The translations under genes were made by a program, and so were the position numbers. Shown here one piece after another: positions 25,801 through 33,769 of a stretch of 64,000 bases of DNA. The first letter of the stretch is position 1. Each line of letters starts with the position of its first letter. Source of the DNA: Bacteroidales bacterium H4. Lineage in GTDB: Bacteria; Bacteroidota; Bacteroidia; Bacteroidales; Muribaculaceae. A model generated the notes under the pieces. That model was not told where the DNA came from, ran no database searches, and saw nothing but the letters and a program-made list of their open reading frames with translations. The stretch is from positions 1 through 64,000 of the forward strand of contig DAAP01000065.1 in the NCBI GenBank assembly GCA_001701165.1, given 5' to 3'.

Positions 25801-27055
25801 TTACGGTTCCGCCTTGTCCATCAGGCACTTCCTGCTCTTGCCAATCAATCTCCTCGGCCCAAGTCTGTCCGTAGAACAGAGGCGTGTCGCCATATTGCTC
25901 GCGGTTGAGGTAGGACGCCAGAGCAAAGACGTTGTCAGGCGAATTCTGGTTCATGGGGGTGTCGGCGCTGGAGCGTATCAGCAGTAGCGCATACGATGAG
26001 TAGCCGACAAAGATCACGAAGATGCCGGGTATGATGACATTGAACACCCGCACGGGGACGGTCTTGCAGAAGCCCCAGATGTATACGGCAAAGGCCACGG
26101 TCAGCAGAAGTCCGAGAGTAAGCCCGTGGCCGATAAATAGCATTCCGGACAGCAGCACCGAGGCAAAGACTCCCACCTTGATGCGTGCTGCAGACCGCTG
26201 GAGATACAATTCGCGAATGGTCCATACGAACGTGGCAACCAGCAATATGGCATATATCAGCACACCGCCGTTGAATGGCATACCCACAATATTGACAAAG
26301 AACAGCTCGAATTCCTGAGCGACCTTCATGAAGCCCGGCACAAGGCCGTAGAGTATGAAGGCCACGATGACCACGCTGACGGCCAAGGCCAGCAGCGAGC
26401 CTTTGACATTGGTATTCTTAAACTTGCGGTAGTAGAACACCAGGACAATGGCGGGGATACACAGCAGGTTGAGCAGGTGCACGGCGATGCTGACACCGAT
26501 AATGTATGCTATCAAGATGAGGTAGCGGTCGCTATGGGGTTGGTCGGCACGATTCTCCCATTTGAGGATAAGCCAGAACACCAAGGCGGTACAGAACGAC
26601 GAGAAGGCATAAACCTCACCCTCGACGGCGCTGAACCAAAAGGTGTCACTCCACGTGTAGGCCAATGCACCGCAAACGCCGGCAGCCATGATGACCACCA
26701 GTTTGGACAGCGAAACTTCCTGTGCATCATCGCGTACCACCAAGCGGCGCACGAGGTGCGTCACCGTCCAGAACAGCAGCAAAATGGTGGCTGCGCTCAG
26801 CAGCGCCGACATCGAGTTGACGGCTATGGCCGCAGTCTGTGCCCCACCGCCGAAGATGGTCACGAAAAATCGTGCAGTGAGCATGAATATAGGGTTGCCC
26901 GGCGGGTGTCCCACTTCGAGCTTAAAGCCCTGCGAGATGAATTCCGGGCAGTCCCAGAAACTTGCCGTAGGCTCTATCGTAAGCAGATAGGTGACGGCGG
27001 CGATGGCAAAACACAGCCATCCCAAGGTGTTGTTGACTAAATTGTAGCGCTTCAT
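22874..27055 (-). CDS. DUF2723 multi-pass membrane protein (GT-C-like glycosyltransferase)
   Basis: A 1393-residue protein. The N-terminal DUF2723 domain carries TASFWDCPEF and KLEVGHPPGNP (about 29-54), where the acidic residues resemble the GT-C catalytic loop. About a dozen TM helices extend to residue 360; more follow at about 645-780, and a long soluble C-terminal half lies outside the membrane. Bacteroidota relatives are thought to be protein O-mannosyltransferase-like, so cell-surface protein glycosylation is the likely role. It heads the run with the deacetylase and queG. A small low-complexity Ala/Ser patch sits near 745. Confidence 0.85.
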   Translation of the reverse strand: MKRYNLVNNTLGWLCFAIAAVTYLLTIEPTASFWDCPEFISQGFKLEVGHPPGNPIFMLTARFFVTIFGGGAQTAAIAVNSMSALLSAATILLLFWTVTHLVRRLVVRDDAQEVSLSKLVVIMAAGVCGALAYTWSDTFWFSAVEGEVYAFSSFCTALVFWLILKWENRADQPHSDRYLILIAYIIGVSIAVHLLNLLCIPAIVLVFYYRKFKNTNVKGSLLALAVSVVIVAFILYGLVPGFMKVAQEFELFFVNIVGMPFNGGVLIYAILLVATFVWTIRELYLQRSAARIKVGVFASVLLSGMLFIGHGLTLGLLLTVAFAVYIWGFCKTVPVRVFNVIIPGIFVIFVGYSSYALLLIRSSADTPMNQNSPDNVFALASYLNREQYGDTPLFYGQTWAEEIDWQEQEVPDGQGGTVTVKYARVGDDGLPQTNIIRGLRYDNGTPVDNGEMAYAKEVKATPDAPDRYVKARHDYKYEYAPGLMMLLPRMYSNKPIHVKSYKSWCLYENPDFAGIPAAVRKKWLEQGYVEEIELRPYINNQVEVDMGTKTSRDGRTVPYTTSAWKPSFGDNLRYFVNYQLNHMYWRYFMWNFAGRQNDLAGNGEPNLGNWISGIPFIDNARLGDQSLLPDEYGKDNPGHNVFYMLPLLLGIFGLLWQALRNHRTAPGRGIEQFWVIFFLFFMTGIAIVLYLNQVPGQPRERDYAFAGSFYAFAIWIGMGVPAIAHGVNALLRQAFTKKGSADDASAAASASSAATIAIKAEDDDTLEITPAAPYRYAGIVTAVLIGIAVPLQMVSQTWDDHDRSGRYTTRDFGANYLNSVDPDAIIFCNGDNDTFPLWYAQEVEGVRTDVKVVNLSYLSTDWYANQVSSASYEAKGVPMTARPIDYAYDRLQYVTYNAETVAGYFRQAQSIVDDPTLAMDIMTGDPMAYRSLKALSDYINSVGGLDNAIAAIGKQTHATDALRQLYDNTQPGAVGISSFYGDPSNQAEALPHSYTLSSVYVPLDDAKIVKRYGRHAQFNDSIHGGAYMPMGPELLTRQGALTDILTYDIIATSASDNFRRPVYFASTVSNELYMGFSPYLQSAGMALEVTPFRNQPSVVAQKGYANIVGKFRWGGIDTARPGKLYLDETVRRMVSSTRLAILEVVNDLTNLGDVPANNTAREVSRKAGLPMPKTCYDMARNLLDLMVKKLPGSIAPYESSLDVRVAAAYCVLGLSAGNIGDLAKGRAMAMSGAKRYGQLINYGAGLDHATFDMLARIDVANIRYNLTQVAAVVATADLGTKILTKGTTIADKENKGEAVTPDQQRLLLLDCFDIERNLHPFEMLYVHNYSDKELGEMFAGVDSETVDSYGFKELSVLLSLSRHYGLNAAKSVTEPVAKAAGVNVKTWREMTLR

Positions 27056-27169
27056 ATAGTGTTGCTGAAGTGTATATTCGGCATGTGCGGATGCGCGCGC
27101 ATAGCATATCCCGGCTGCCGTGGGCGTCCTTGCTGCGGCATCGTGCGCGTTGTTTCCGCATTAAACGTA

Positions 27170-27203
27170 CAAAATTAGTGAAAAACCGCTGTCTCACACA
27201 CCA
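27170..27203 (-). promoter_or_regulatory. Promoter of the DUF2723 gene
   Basis: TAATTTTG (complement of 27170-27177) matches TAnnTTTG exactly. At 19 bp upstream lies TGTG, one mismatch from TTTG. The predicted start is about 100 nt before the ATG at 27055. Confidence 0.55.
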
Positions 27204-27245
27204 TTTTAACATACATTATTACCTGTCGCCGTTTCGACACAGCCC

Positions 27246-27288
27246 TCGACAACAAGTCCCGGTATCTTCGGACACCGGGACTCATTGT
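27246..27288 (-). terminator. Terminator hairpin after the LRR protein gene
   Basis: AGTCCCGGT (27255-27263) pairs with ACCGGGACT (27274-27282), with a 10-nt loop; outer GACAA/TTGTC bases extend the stem past two mismatches. On the minus strand the stem is followed by TTGTTGTC. It begins 20 nt past the stop codon. Confidence 0.7.
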
Positions 27289-27306
27289 CTATCTATGGAA
27301 AACAGC

Positions 27307-29559
27307 CTATTTCACAACTGTCTTGAACGCCTTTCCGGCTACGCGCACGACGTAGACGCCGGACGTCGGCACAGTGACGGTCTTGTCTGTTCCGCGGTAT
27401 ACAGCCATGCCGGATATGCCGTACACTTCGACCTCGGCATCGGTGTCAGCACCGAGCACACTGATTGTGTGCCCGGAAACGAGGACGCTAATGCCCCCGT
27501 CCGCCACTAAATCGTCGGTACCAAGAATGGTATTCTTGAAGTCCTTCCACTCGAAGGCTGCCTTATACAGGTCCACGGAGGCACTCGGCACTATCAGCTT
27601 GCAGACGTTTTTGTTGACTCCGGTGAAAACGCCTTTCGTGCCGCACGTCGGCGGTGTTGTCGCCTTCACCGTTATCTCTTCCAGATTGTAACAATCGTGG
27701 AAGGCGTTGTCTCCGATGTCGGCCAACGAACTGCCGAGAACAAGTGTCTTGATGTCGTGGCAATATTTAAAGGCTTCCTTCCCGAGAGAGACGACCTTGT
27801 CCGGTATTTTCACACTCACAAGTCTATGGCATAAAGTAAACGCGGCCTCCCCTATGGTTGTCACCATATCGGGTATCTCCACTTCCCTCAACTTGCTGCA
27901 ACGGTAGAACGCAGCCTCCTCGATAGTGGTCACCGAAGTCGGAATTGTTATGTTTGTTAAGTTTGCACAATCATAGAAAGCGCTACGCCCGATAGACGTC
28001 ACCGTATTGGGAATGACCGTGGTTTGGCATCCGGCAACCAGCGTATTGGTCGCGCTCCTAATTATGGCGTTGCAATTGTCGCGCGAATCGAACACAGGGT
28101 TTCCTTGTTCGACTTCCATACTTGTCACGTTTTCGCAGCCGACAAGAGCATTAAGCCCTATGCCTATCAGCGCCTTCGGAAAGTGCACCTTTGTCAAGGA
28201 ACGGCAATGGCTGTAAGCCCAACTGCCAAGTTCTGTAACAGTATTCGGCAAGGCCATGTCTGTCAATGCGTAGCAGCTGCTAAACGCAGAAGATCCAATC
28301 TTAGTTATCGTATTGGGCATCTTGATGTCCGTCAAATTAGGACTCCTTTCAAATGCGCGATTTCCGATATTGGTCGCCGCTCCTTCTATATGCACGGTCT
28401 TGACAAGATCCTTATCCCATTTGGGTCTCGTGTCATAGTATTCATAGTCATACATCGCCCCGTATCCGGTGATTTCAAGTTCGCCGTTATTGTAAAGCGC
28501 CCAGTAGAGATTGTCGCCGCACTTGCCAATTCCGGCCAAGGTTTCCACGTTGACGAAATCCTTCCACTCGAAGGCGGCCTTATACAGGTTTTCGGAGGCA
28601 CTCGGCACTATCAGCTTGCAGACATCTTTGTTGACTCCGGTGAAAACGCCTTTCGTGCCGCATATCGGGGGGTCTGCTGCAACTACGGTTAGTTTGGCCA
28701 AGCTGCGGCAATGTGCAAACGCGGCATCTTCTATGGAAGCCACCGAGGCTCCCATAGCAACGCTCCTCAGTGAAAAGCACTCCTGAAATGCGTATTTGCC
28801 TATGGAAACCACCGAAGCTCCTATCGTGACGTGCTTAAGATCTTTGCATTTAAAGAACGCACTATTCTTAATGCTTGTCACCGAATTCGGTATATATATA
28901 GATTCGAGTCCGTAGCCATCGCTGAACGCCCCGACACCGATACTCGTCACAGTGTTTGGAATGACGGTGTTTTGGCAACCGCGCACCAGTTCGGTTGTCT
29001 CCTTATGTATTATGGCGTTGCAGTCGTCACGCGAGTCGTAGGTCATATTACCATCTTTAACCTTTATGCTTTTCAGCGCGCCGCATTGCGAGAAAACGCC
29101 CATTCCTATATCCGACACTGACTTGCCGATTACGACATCTTCCAATGCCTTACACTGAGCGAATGCGTACTGCTTTATTGTCTTCACCGAGTTTGAAACG
29201 GTAATTGATTTCATGTTGATACACCACATAAATGCGAAGTCTCCGATAGTGGTTAGCGCATTGTTGAATAGCGTTACTTTCGTCAGGCTTTCACATCCGG
29301 AAAAGGCGTAAGTGCCTATTGTCGTAACAGCCGGTCCTATCTGAACGGTCTTGATGAGGGTCTTATCCCATTTCTCGTTCATCTCATCATCATAGTTGTA
29401 CATTGCACCTGTACCGGTGACGACAAGCGCGCCCTCATCGTCAAGCGTCCACGTGAGGTTCTCGCCGCATTTGCCGGACGATGCCGCCATAGCCGTCATC
29501 CCGGAAAGGGCCAGCGATGCCGCCATCAGGGCGGCTTTGAATAGTCTTTTTTTTATCAT
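27307..29559 (-). CDS. BspA-like leucine-rich-repeat surface protein with T9SS-type C-terminal domain
   Basis: A 750-residue secreted protein. The signal peptide is about 1-25 and two similar halves (about 30-345 and 345-690) each begin CG(E/D)NLxWxLxxxGxLxITGxGAMYxY and continue with LRR_5/BspA repeats of the type IxxSAFxxCxxLTxIxIPxSVTxI. The halves end in nearly identical CGTKGVFTGVNK segments. The last 65 residues (VYGISGMAVYRGTD...GVYVVRVAGKAFKTVVK) look like a type A T9SS sorting domain. BspA proteins are adhesins in oral Bacteroidota; the ligand here is unknown. It is probably a single-gene transcript, with a terminator downstream. Confidence 0.88.
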   Translation of the reverse strand: MIKKRLFKAALMAASLALSGMTAMAASSGKCGENLTWTLDDEGALVVTGTGAMYNYDDEMNEKWDKTLIKTVQIGPAVTTIGTYAFSGCESLTKVTLFNNALTTIGDFAFMWCINMKSITVSNSVKTIKQYAFAQCKALEDVVIGKSVSDIGMGVFSQCGALKSIKVKDGNMTYDSRDDCNAIIHKETTELVRGCQNTVIPNTVTSIGVGAFSDGYGLESIYIPNSVTSIKNSAFFKCKDLKHVTIGASVVSIGKYAFQECFSLRSVAMGASVASIEDAAFAHCRSLAKLTVVAADPPICGTKGVFTGVNKDVCKLIVPSASENLYKAAFEWKDFVNVETLAGIGKCGDNLYWALYNNGELEITGYGAMYDYEYYDTRPKWDKDLVKTVHIEGAATNIGNRAFERSPNLTDIKMPNTITKIGSSAFSSCYALTDMALPNTVTELGSWAYSHCRSLTKVHFPKALIGIGLNALVGCENVTSMEVEQGNPVFDSRDNCNAIIRSATNTLVAGCQTTVIPNTVTSIGRSAFYDCANLTNITIPTSVTTIEEAAFYRCSKLREVEIPDMVTTIGEAAFTLCHRLVSVKIPDKVVSLGKEAFKYCHDIKTLVLGSSLADIGDNAFHDCYNLEEITVKATTPPTCGTKGVFTGVNKNVCKLIVPSASVDLYKAAFEWKDFKNTILGTDDLVADGGISVLVSGHTISVLGADTDAEVEVYGISGMAVYRGTDKTVTVPTSGVYVVRVAGKAFKTVVK
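27542..27645. repeat. Intragenic duplication in the LRR gene, copy 1
   Basis: Bases 27542-27645 match 28559-28662 with 6 differences in 104 positions, spaced by exactly 1017 bp (339 codons). The surrounding halves of the gene are clearly more diverged, so this block has been kept uniform or copied recently. Confidence 0.9.
28559..28662. repeat. Intragenic duplication in the LRR gene, copy 2
   Basis: The partner of 27542-27645. It encodes the end of the first structural half of the LRR protein. Confidence 0.9.
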
Positions 29560-29913
29560 GGTTTTTTGTTTTTGGTTAGTACTTTGGTTTTTTCATATTA
29601 CAGATGTCGGGGTTGGGATTTCGGGCACTGTTTCGAATGTTGTGTTTTTTTTATCGGCAACCGCTTTCTCCACAACCGCACAAACCGTCTTTGTCTTTTT
29701 ATGCTGCGGCACACATTTGCGCCGCTGCTTCCTCATCCAGACAATATCTTCGTACCTTTATTAGTAAATTTTAGGTGTATAAGTCAATTTTTATCGCATC
29801 CTGCCGTTTGACACAATTCTAAGTTGTTGATGTGTCTTCGGCTGACATCGGGATGTCGGCATCCTAAGACTGACGATGCGGATGCTGACATTCCCGATGG
29901 AAGCCGGATGTGC
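29560..29913. other. Intergenic region upstream of the LRR gene
   Basis: 354 bp without a recognisable gene. The part next to the LRR start is T-rich on the plus strand; I found no full TTTG/TAnnTTTG promoter on the minus strand. Its far end holds the hairpin at 29846-29899. Confidence 0.6.
29846..29899 (-). terminator. Long imperfect hairpin after the FISUMP-like gene
   Basis: Bases 29846-29864 pair with 29880-29899 over about 18 bp with one mismatch and one bulge (CATCGGG-ATGTCgGCATCC type). It starts 14 nt past the stop. No T-run follows on the minus strand, so it may protect the 3' end rather than terminate. Confidence 0.5.
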
Positions 29914-30633
29914 TTACTTGGTGTATACGGCGCGTATGGGACGTCCCCAGCATCTATCGGCAGTGCCGATGCGCGGCTCGGAACTCAGGGTAAGGTCGCG
30001 GACCTTGAAATACTCTCCCTGATCGTTATACTCGGTGTCGAGCGTGGATGTCCAGTAGCTGCCCAATGAAGTCGGGAACAGCACCGAGCCATAGTACAGC
30101 GTCCCTGTATAGGGGATGAAGATGCTGTTGCCGTTTTCGCCCTTGACCTCGAAGCCGGGAATGTCGTTGATGGTCACGGTCGTCCATGTGCACTTGGTCA
30201 GCAATTCCTTGAACTGCTCTTCGGTGGGTATCTGCCACCCCTCACCGAAGATGCGCGTAGCGGCATCGTCGGAGGGCTCAATCTGCGTGAGTTTGTCCGT
30301 GGCGTTGTATTTGGTTAAGAAGTCACGTACGCCATGATAGTACGTAGACCAGTCATAGTATGACTTGGGGGCTATCTCGGCCCATGCATAGAAGTCTCCG
30401 GAAGCCTCGGGTGTGACGGCCCCGAGGTTGAAGCTTGCCCATTTGACACTCAGGCCCAGGTCTACGGCTTCCGGCACTTCTATTTTGCTGCCGAAAGTGA
30501 TGCTGTCGGGCTGTAGGATAGCGATGCGGTGACCTTCGCTCCAAACGCTGATTATCTCTTTTTTGTCGGTTGTTTGGGCATATGATGAAACGCCGACAAA
30601 CAGCGCGAGCGCTGACAATAGTAGTGTTTTCAT
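29914..30633 (-). CDS. Exported FISUMP-like (major paralogous domain) protein
   Basis: A 239-residue secreted protein with a signal peptide ending SSYAQ. The phrase VDLGLSVKWASFNLGA, then GDFYAWAE, GWQIPTEEQFKELL, YWTSTLD and GRPIRAVYTK is the standard pattern of Bacteroidota cell-surface proteins with a Fibrobacter-major-paralogous-like domain. The fold is C-type-lectin-related in this group; the ligand is unknown. There is no clear T9SS C-terminal domain. Confidence 0.8.
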   Translation of the reverse strand: MKTLLLSALALFVGVSSYAQTTDKKEIISVWSEGHRIAILQPDSITFGSKIEVPEAVDLGLSVKWASFNLGAVTPEASGDFYAWAEIAPKSYYDWSTYYHGVRDFLTKYNATDKLTQIEPSDDAATRIFGEGWQIPTEEQFKELLTKCTWTTVTINDIPGFEVKGENGNSIFIPYTGTLYYGSVLFPTSLGSYWTSTLDTEYNDQGEYFKVRDLTLSSEPRIGTADRCWGRPIRAVYTK

Positions 30634-30656
30634 AACTGTAATGGTGGGTTTTGTTT

Positions 30657-30725
30657 TTTACTTGGATAGGTTACTTGGATAGTTGCTTTGCTTGGATAGT
30701 TACTTTGCTTGGATAGTTACTTTAG
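30657..30725. repeat. Tandem 17-bp repeats (TTACTTTGCTTGGATAG)
   Basis: Two full 17-bp units and shorter flanking pieces containing CTTGGATAG are arrayed between the FISUMP-like gene start and the 3' end of the next gene. The last partial unit covers the stop codon and final codons of the gene ending at 30717. Confidence 0.8.
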
Positions 30726-31184
30726 AATAACTTTGAAGGCAAATCCGCTTGCAAGACGGATTGCGTAGGGTACGCCGGGAGCAAGTTTCACTGAGGCTTC
30801 GCCGGCGGCATCAGCACGGACGCCCTGCACCAAACGGCCATCGAGTGTGTACACGGATACGGCATCGCCGGGACGCAGCGATTTGATAGTCACGCCATCG
30901 GCGTTGATGCTGTACGTAGGGTATGCGGCATTGTCCGCCACAACGTCTTCGACACCCCCGACCTCGTCAAAGTATATGCGTTGGACGTCCGCATATTGCA
31001 CTTTCACCTCTGAGTTGGTCGTGGTAATGGTCAACTCCTTGTCGACCTTGACCACCGGGGTCTCGGCAAAAGCAAAGCTGTGCTTGGTGTTGTCCTTCAT
31101 CAACAACACCATGCCACGCTCTGCCATGACCGTCGATGCCAAAACAAGCATCACGGCAGTAAGTAGGAACTTGGCATTTCTCAT
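30717..31184 (-). CDS. Small exported protein with T9SS-like C-terminal domain
   Basis: A 155-residue protein. Signal peptide 1-21; a first domain (MVLLMKDNTKHSFAFAE, then VQYADVQRIYFDE) is typical of small Bacteroidales secreted proteins; the second domain (IKSLRPGDAVSVYTLDGRLVQG...YAIRLASGFAFKVILK) resembles a T9SS sorting domain. The function is unknown. A consensus promoter lies 212 nt upstream. Tandem repeats run into its 3' end. Confidence 0.75.
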   Translation of the reverse strand: MRNAKFLLTAVMLVLASTVMAERGMVLLMKDNTKHSFAFAETPVVKVDKELTITTTNSEVKVQYADVQRIYFDEVGGVEDVVADNAAYPTYSINADGVTIKSLRPGDAVSVYTLDGRLVQGVRADAAGEASVKLAPGVPYAIRLASGFAFKVILK

Positions 31185-31395
31185 AATTCAATTTGTTTTG
31201 ATTGTTGTGATTAACTAACGTGATAAACTCTATTCTAAGATACAACTGTATAGTCTGTACCGTAGATATAATGGGAAGCATTTCAGCTTGTGTGTCAGTT
31301 CCTAAAGGCTTATTTGGCAGTGGCAACCAACAGCCTGTGTCAATGTTTTTTATAGCTTTAGCGTGTCGCGCGCTCCGGCTCTCTTGCCGTTTTTG

Positions 31396-31428
31396 CAAAG
31401 GTATGAACTCGCCCCGAATTAACACAAA
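31396..31428 (-). promoter_or_regulatory. Consensus promoter of the small exported protein gene
   Basis: On the minus strand TTTG (complement of 31425-31428), a 21-bp spacer, then TACCTTTG (complement of 31396-31403): an exact fit to the Bacteroidota consensus. Confidence 0.75.
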
Positions 31429-31515
31429 TTAAATTTGTTAATTTTCATTAATTCCACTTTTCGGGGTAGCATCATGATGTCGAATCACTTTAAGGAGGGG
31501 GGCATAATCGCGAAT

Positions 31516-31620
31516 TACTGCGCGGGCACAATACATTGCGCCGCGCAGTACGAGCGGTAACATGGTGATTATCAGGTTGATGAATTGTGTCGTTGCGGGC
31601 GCAATGTGTTGCACCCCTAC
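31516..31620. repeat. Two related palindromic elements
   Basis: The first is a hairpin: TACTGCGCGG (31516-31525) pairs with CCGCGCAGTA (31541-31550) around GCACAATACATTGCG. The second, at about 31595-31620, reads GCGGGCGCAATGTGTTGCACCC and is related to the loop of the first in opposite orientation. They look like an interspersed intergenic repeat family. Confidence 0.65.
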
Positions 31621-31792
31621 CGATATACCGCCGATGATAGTTCTATATGGCTGAAGTATTTACACGTTGATGCCGTGCGTCCGTCTTCAGAAAAAAAACC
31701 GGCGCACAAGAGAAATTCGAAACGATGTATAATTAGGTGTGCCCCAAGGCTTTCGGCACGACGGATATTCTCGGCCTCCGCCAATGTCGGCG

Positions 31793-32401
31793 TCAGCGGC
31801 GAAAGGGGCGTATAGTCCGCAACAGACGTATCATGTCGGCGGTAAGGGCCTCGGTAACGGGACGAAGGCTGTCCACGGCGGCGGGTCCGCGCTGCATTAA
31901 TGTGCCGTCGTGCATAAAAGCGGCGGCACTAACTACAATACCGTTCACGGTATCGGCATACAGTGCCTGCACGGGGGTGGCCGAAAGTCCGTCGGCAATA
32001 ACCAGACGCGCGAGGCTTCCTTCCGATGCTTCAACATCGACATAGTGCGCCGGTACACCGTCAAGGTTGAGAGCCATACGCTGCAAGCGATTGGCCCGGT
32101 GGGCGGCAATGGAATCGGGTTTGATTGCTGCAACGCCCACATATATCGTGGCATTGTATCGCGGATAGTGTATATCACATGCCGTGGAGCGTGTATCAAG
32201 CTCGGCATCGGCATTGACTTCGAAAGACACAGACGACACACGTACAACACGATACACAGTGTCGCACAGCGCTATGCGCGGATAGGCGTGCTCACGCGGC
32301 ACGGCCGTGTCGCTCCCGGAGCAAGCGACGAGCGATACGGCCGTGGCGACAAGTCCCACGACCATGACTGCTAATACGGACAATTGTGCCGGACGCCGCA
32401 T
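31793..32401 (-). CDS. gldD: Gliding motility lipoprotein GldD
   Basis: A 202-residue lipoprotein with lipobox LVAC (Cys27). The body follows the GldD layout: YPRIALCDTVYRVV near the start, HYPRYNATIYVGV in the middle, and a late AAAFMHDG...VDSLRPVTEALTADMIRLLRTIR. GldD is required for gliding/T9SS function in Flavobacterium, though its exact role is unclear. The assignment is strengthened by its position 3 nt after gldE, the usual pairing. Confidence 0.82.
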   Translation of the reverse strand: MRRPAQLSVLAVMVVGLVATAVSLVACSGSDTAVPREHAYPRIALCDTVYRVVRVSSVSFEVNADAELDTRSTACDIHYPRYNATIYVGVAAIKPDSIAAHRANRLQRMALNLDGVPAHYVDVEASEGSLARLVIADGLSATPVQALYADTVNGIVVSAAAFMHDGTLMQRGPAAVDSLRPVTEALTADMIRLLRTIRPFRR

Positions 32402-32404
32402 CGG

Positions 32405-33718
32405 TCAGGACTCTTTGTCTTTACTATCGACATCGGCCTGCGGCTTGGGCAGCACGGTGACACGTATATCGCCGATACGGTGGCCTTCGATGGTGAGTAT
32501 GGTGAAGCGGACGCCGCCATAGATGATGCTTTCGCGCTCTTTGGGAAAGTCTCCCTTGATGGTCAGAAGCATTCCTCCAATGGTCTCGGCGTCTTCGGTG
32601 ACGGCCGAGAACTCGGATTCGTCGATGTCGGTCACGCGGAAAAAGTCGGTGAGCAGTGTGCGTCCCTCAAAATCGAAAGTATCCTCGCGCACACGGCGAT
32701 AAGTGGGTGCTGTATCGTCGTACTCGTCATCAATGTCGCCCACTATTTCCTCGAGGACATCTTCCATGGTCACCAGTCCCTGCGTGCCGCCGAATTCGTC
32801 CACGACTATGGCCACATGCTGGTGGCGGCGACGGAAGTCCTCCAAAAGGTCGTCGATAGGGCGCGACTCGGGTACGAAATAAGGCTGGCGTAACAGCCGC
32901 TGCCAGTCAAAGTCCGGGTCGTCCACAGTGACGTAAGGCAGCAGGTCGCGTGCATAGAGGATGCCGCGTATATTATCCTGGCTGCCATCGGTAACCGGCA
33001 GGCGCGAATATCCGCTGGAGATGACTGTCTTCAGCACCTCGCAATAGTCTTCGGAAACATCGATGTCAGTAATGTCGATACGCGGCGTCATAATCTCGGC
33101 CGCAGTGGTCTGTCCAAATCGGAGAATGCCTTCGAGCATTTCCTTGTCCTTGTCGGCTTTGACATCGGTCACTTCGAGAGCATTGGCCAGATCGTCGGTG
33201 GTGACGTTCTGTGCCTGCTTGGTGACAACGCGGTGCACGATGTGCGATGACTTCATAAGCAACTTGGCCGGGGCGGCCAGCAACACAGTAATCAGCCTGA
33301 GTCCCGGCACGGCAAAGCGCACCCATCGCAGCGGTTGCGAATTGCCCACCAGCTTGGGCGCGATTTCGCCGAAAAGTAGTATCACAAAAGTGATAATGAT
33401 TGTCTGAAGGATGAAGCTCAACACCGCATCCATATGTTCAAACACCGGGCCGAGGGCGTAATTGACCAATATGACAATGGTGACATTCACCAAGTTGTTG
33501 GCAATGAGTATCGTGGCCAGCAGCCTTTCGGGCTTGGCCAACAATTGGAGTGCCTGGCGGCCCCAGGCATATTCTTCAAGCTTCTCGCGCTGCTTGGCAT
33601 TGAGCGAGAAAAAGGCAATTTCGCTTCCGGAGACAAATCCGGAGACGCACAACGCCACCAAAGCAATGCCTAAGGCGATGTACTGCGCTACAGACAGGGA
33701 TAAATTCGGGTCTTCCAA
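32405..33718 (-). CDS. gldE: GldE: CNNM/CorC-type membrane protein with CBS domains
   Basis: A 437-residue protein. An N-terminal DUF21/CNNM domain has four membrane segments (about 10-165, with SGSEIAFFSLN and LLFGEIAPK), followed by a CBS pair (MTPRIDI; HQHVAIVVDEFGGTQGLVTMEDVLEEIVGDI), then a C-terminal CorC_HlyC transporter-associated domain. The family is linked to Mg2+/Co2+ transport; GldE supports GldD in gliding. It is immediately upstream of gldD. Confidence 0.88.
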   Translation of the reverse strand: MEDPNLSLSVAQYIALGIALVALCVSGFVSGSEIAFFSLNAKQREKLEEYAWGRQALQLLAKPERLLATILIANNLVNVTIVILVNYALGPVFEHMDAVLSFILQTIIITFVILLFGEIAPKLVGNSQPLRWVRFAVPGLRLITVLLAAPAKLLMKSSHIVHRVVTKQAQNVTTDDLANALEVTDVKADKDKEMLEGILRFGQTTAAEIMTPRIDITDIDVSEDYCEVLKTVISSGYSRLPVTDGSQDNIRGILYARDLLPYVTVDDPDFDWQRLLRQPYFVPESRPIDDLLEDFRRRHQHVAIVVDEFGGTQGLVTMEDVLEEIVGDIDDEYDDTAPTYRRVREDTFDFEGRTLLTDFFRVTDIDESEFSAVTEDAETIGGMLLTIKGDFPKERESIIYGGVRFTILTIEGHRIGDIRVTVLPKPQADVDSKDKES

Positions 33719-33769
33719 AATGGCTTGTAAAAAGTGAAGAAAGAGCTGTAACTGATGATATACTACAGT

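Larger units (their letters stand above)
31185..31792. other. Intergenic region with long leader, promoter and palindromic repeats
   Basis: 608 bp without a convincing gene. It contains a 5' leader of about 200 nt (31185-31390) with no riboswitch I recognise, a consensus minus-strand promoter (31396-31428), and two palindromic GGGCGCAATGTGTTGCACCC-type elements (31516-31620). Confidence 0.6.

Noticed and set aside
31185..31390. Riboswitch in the long leader of the small exported protein gene
   Set aside because: I could not match the conserved core of any known riboswitch; left as an unassigned leader.
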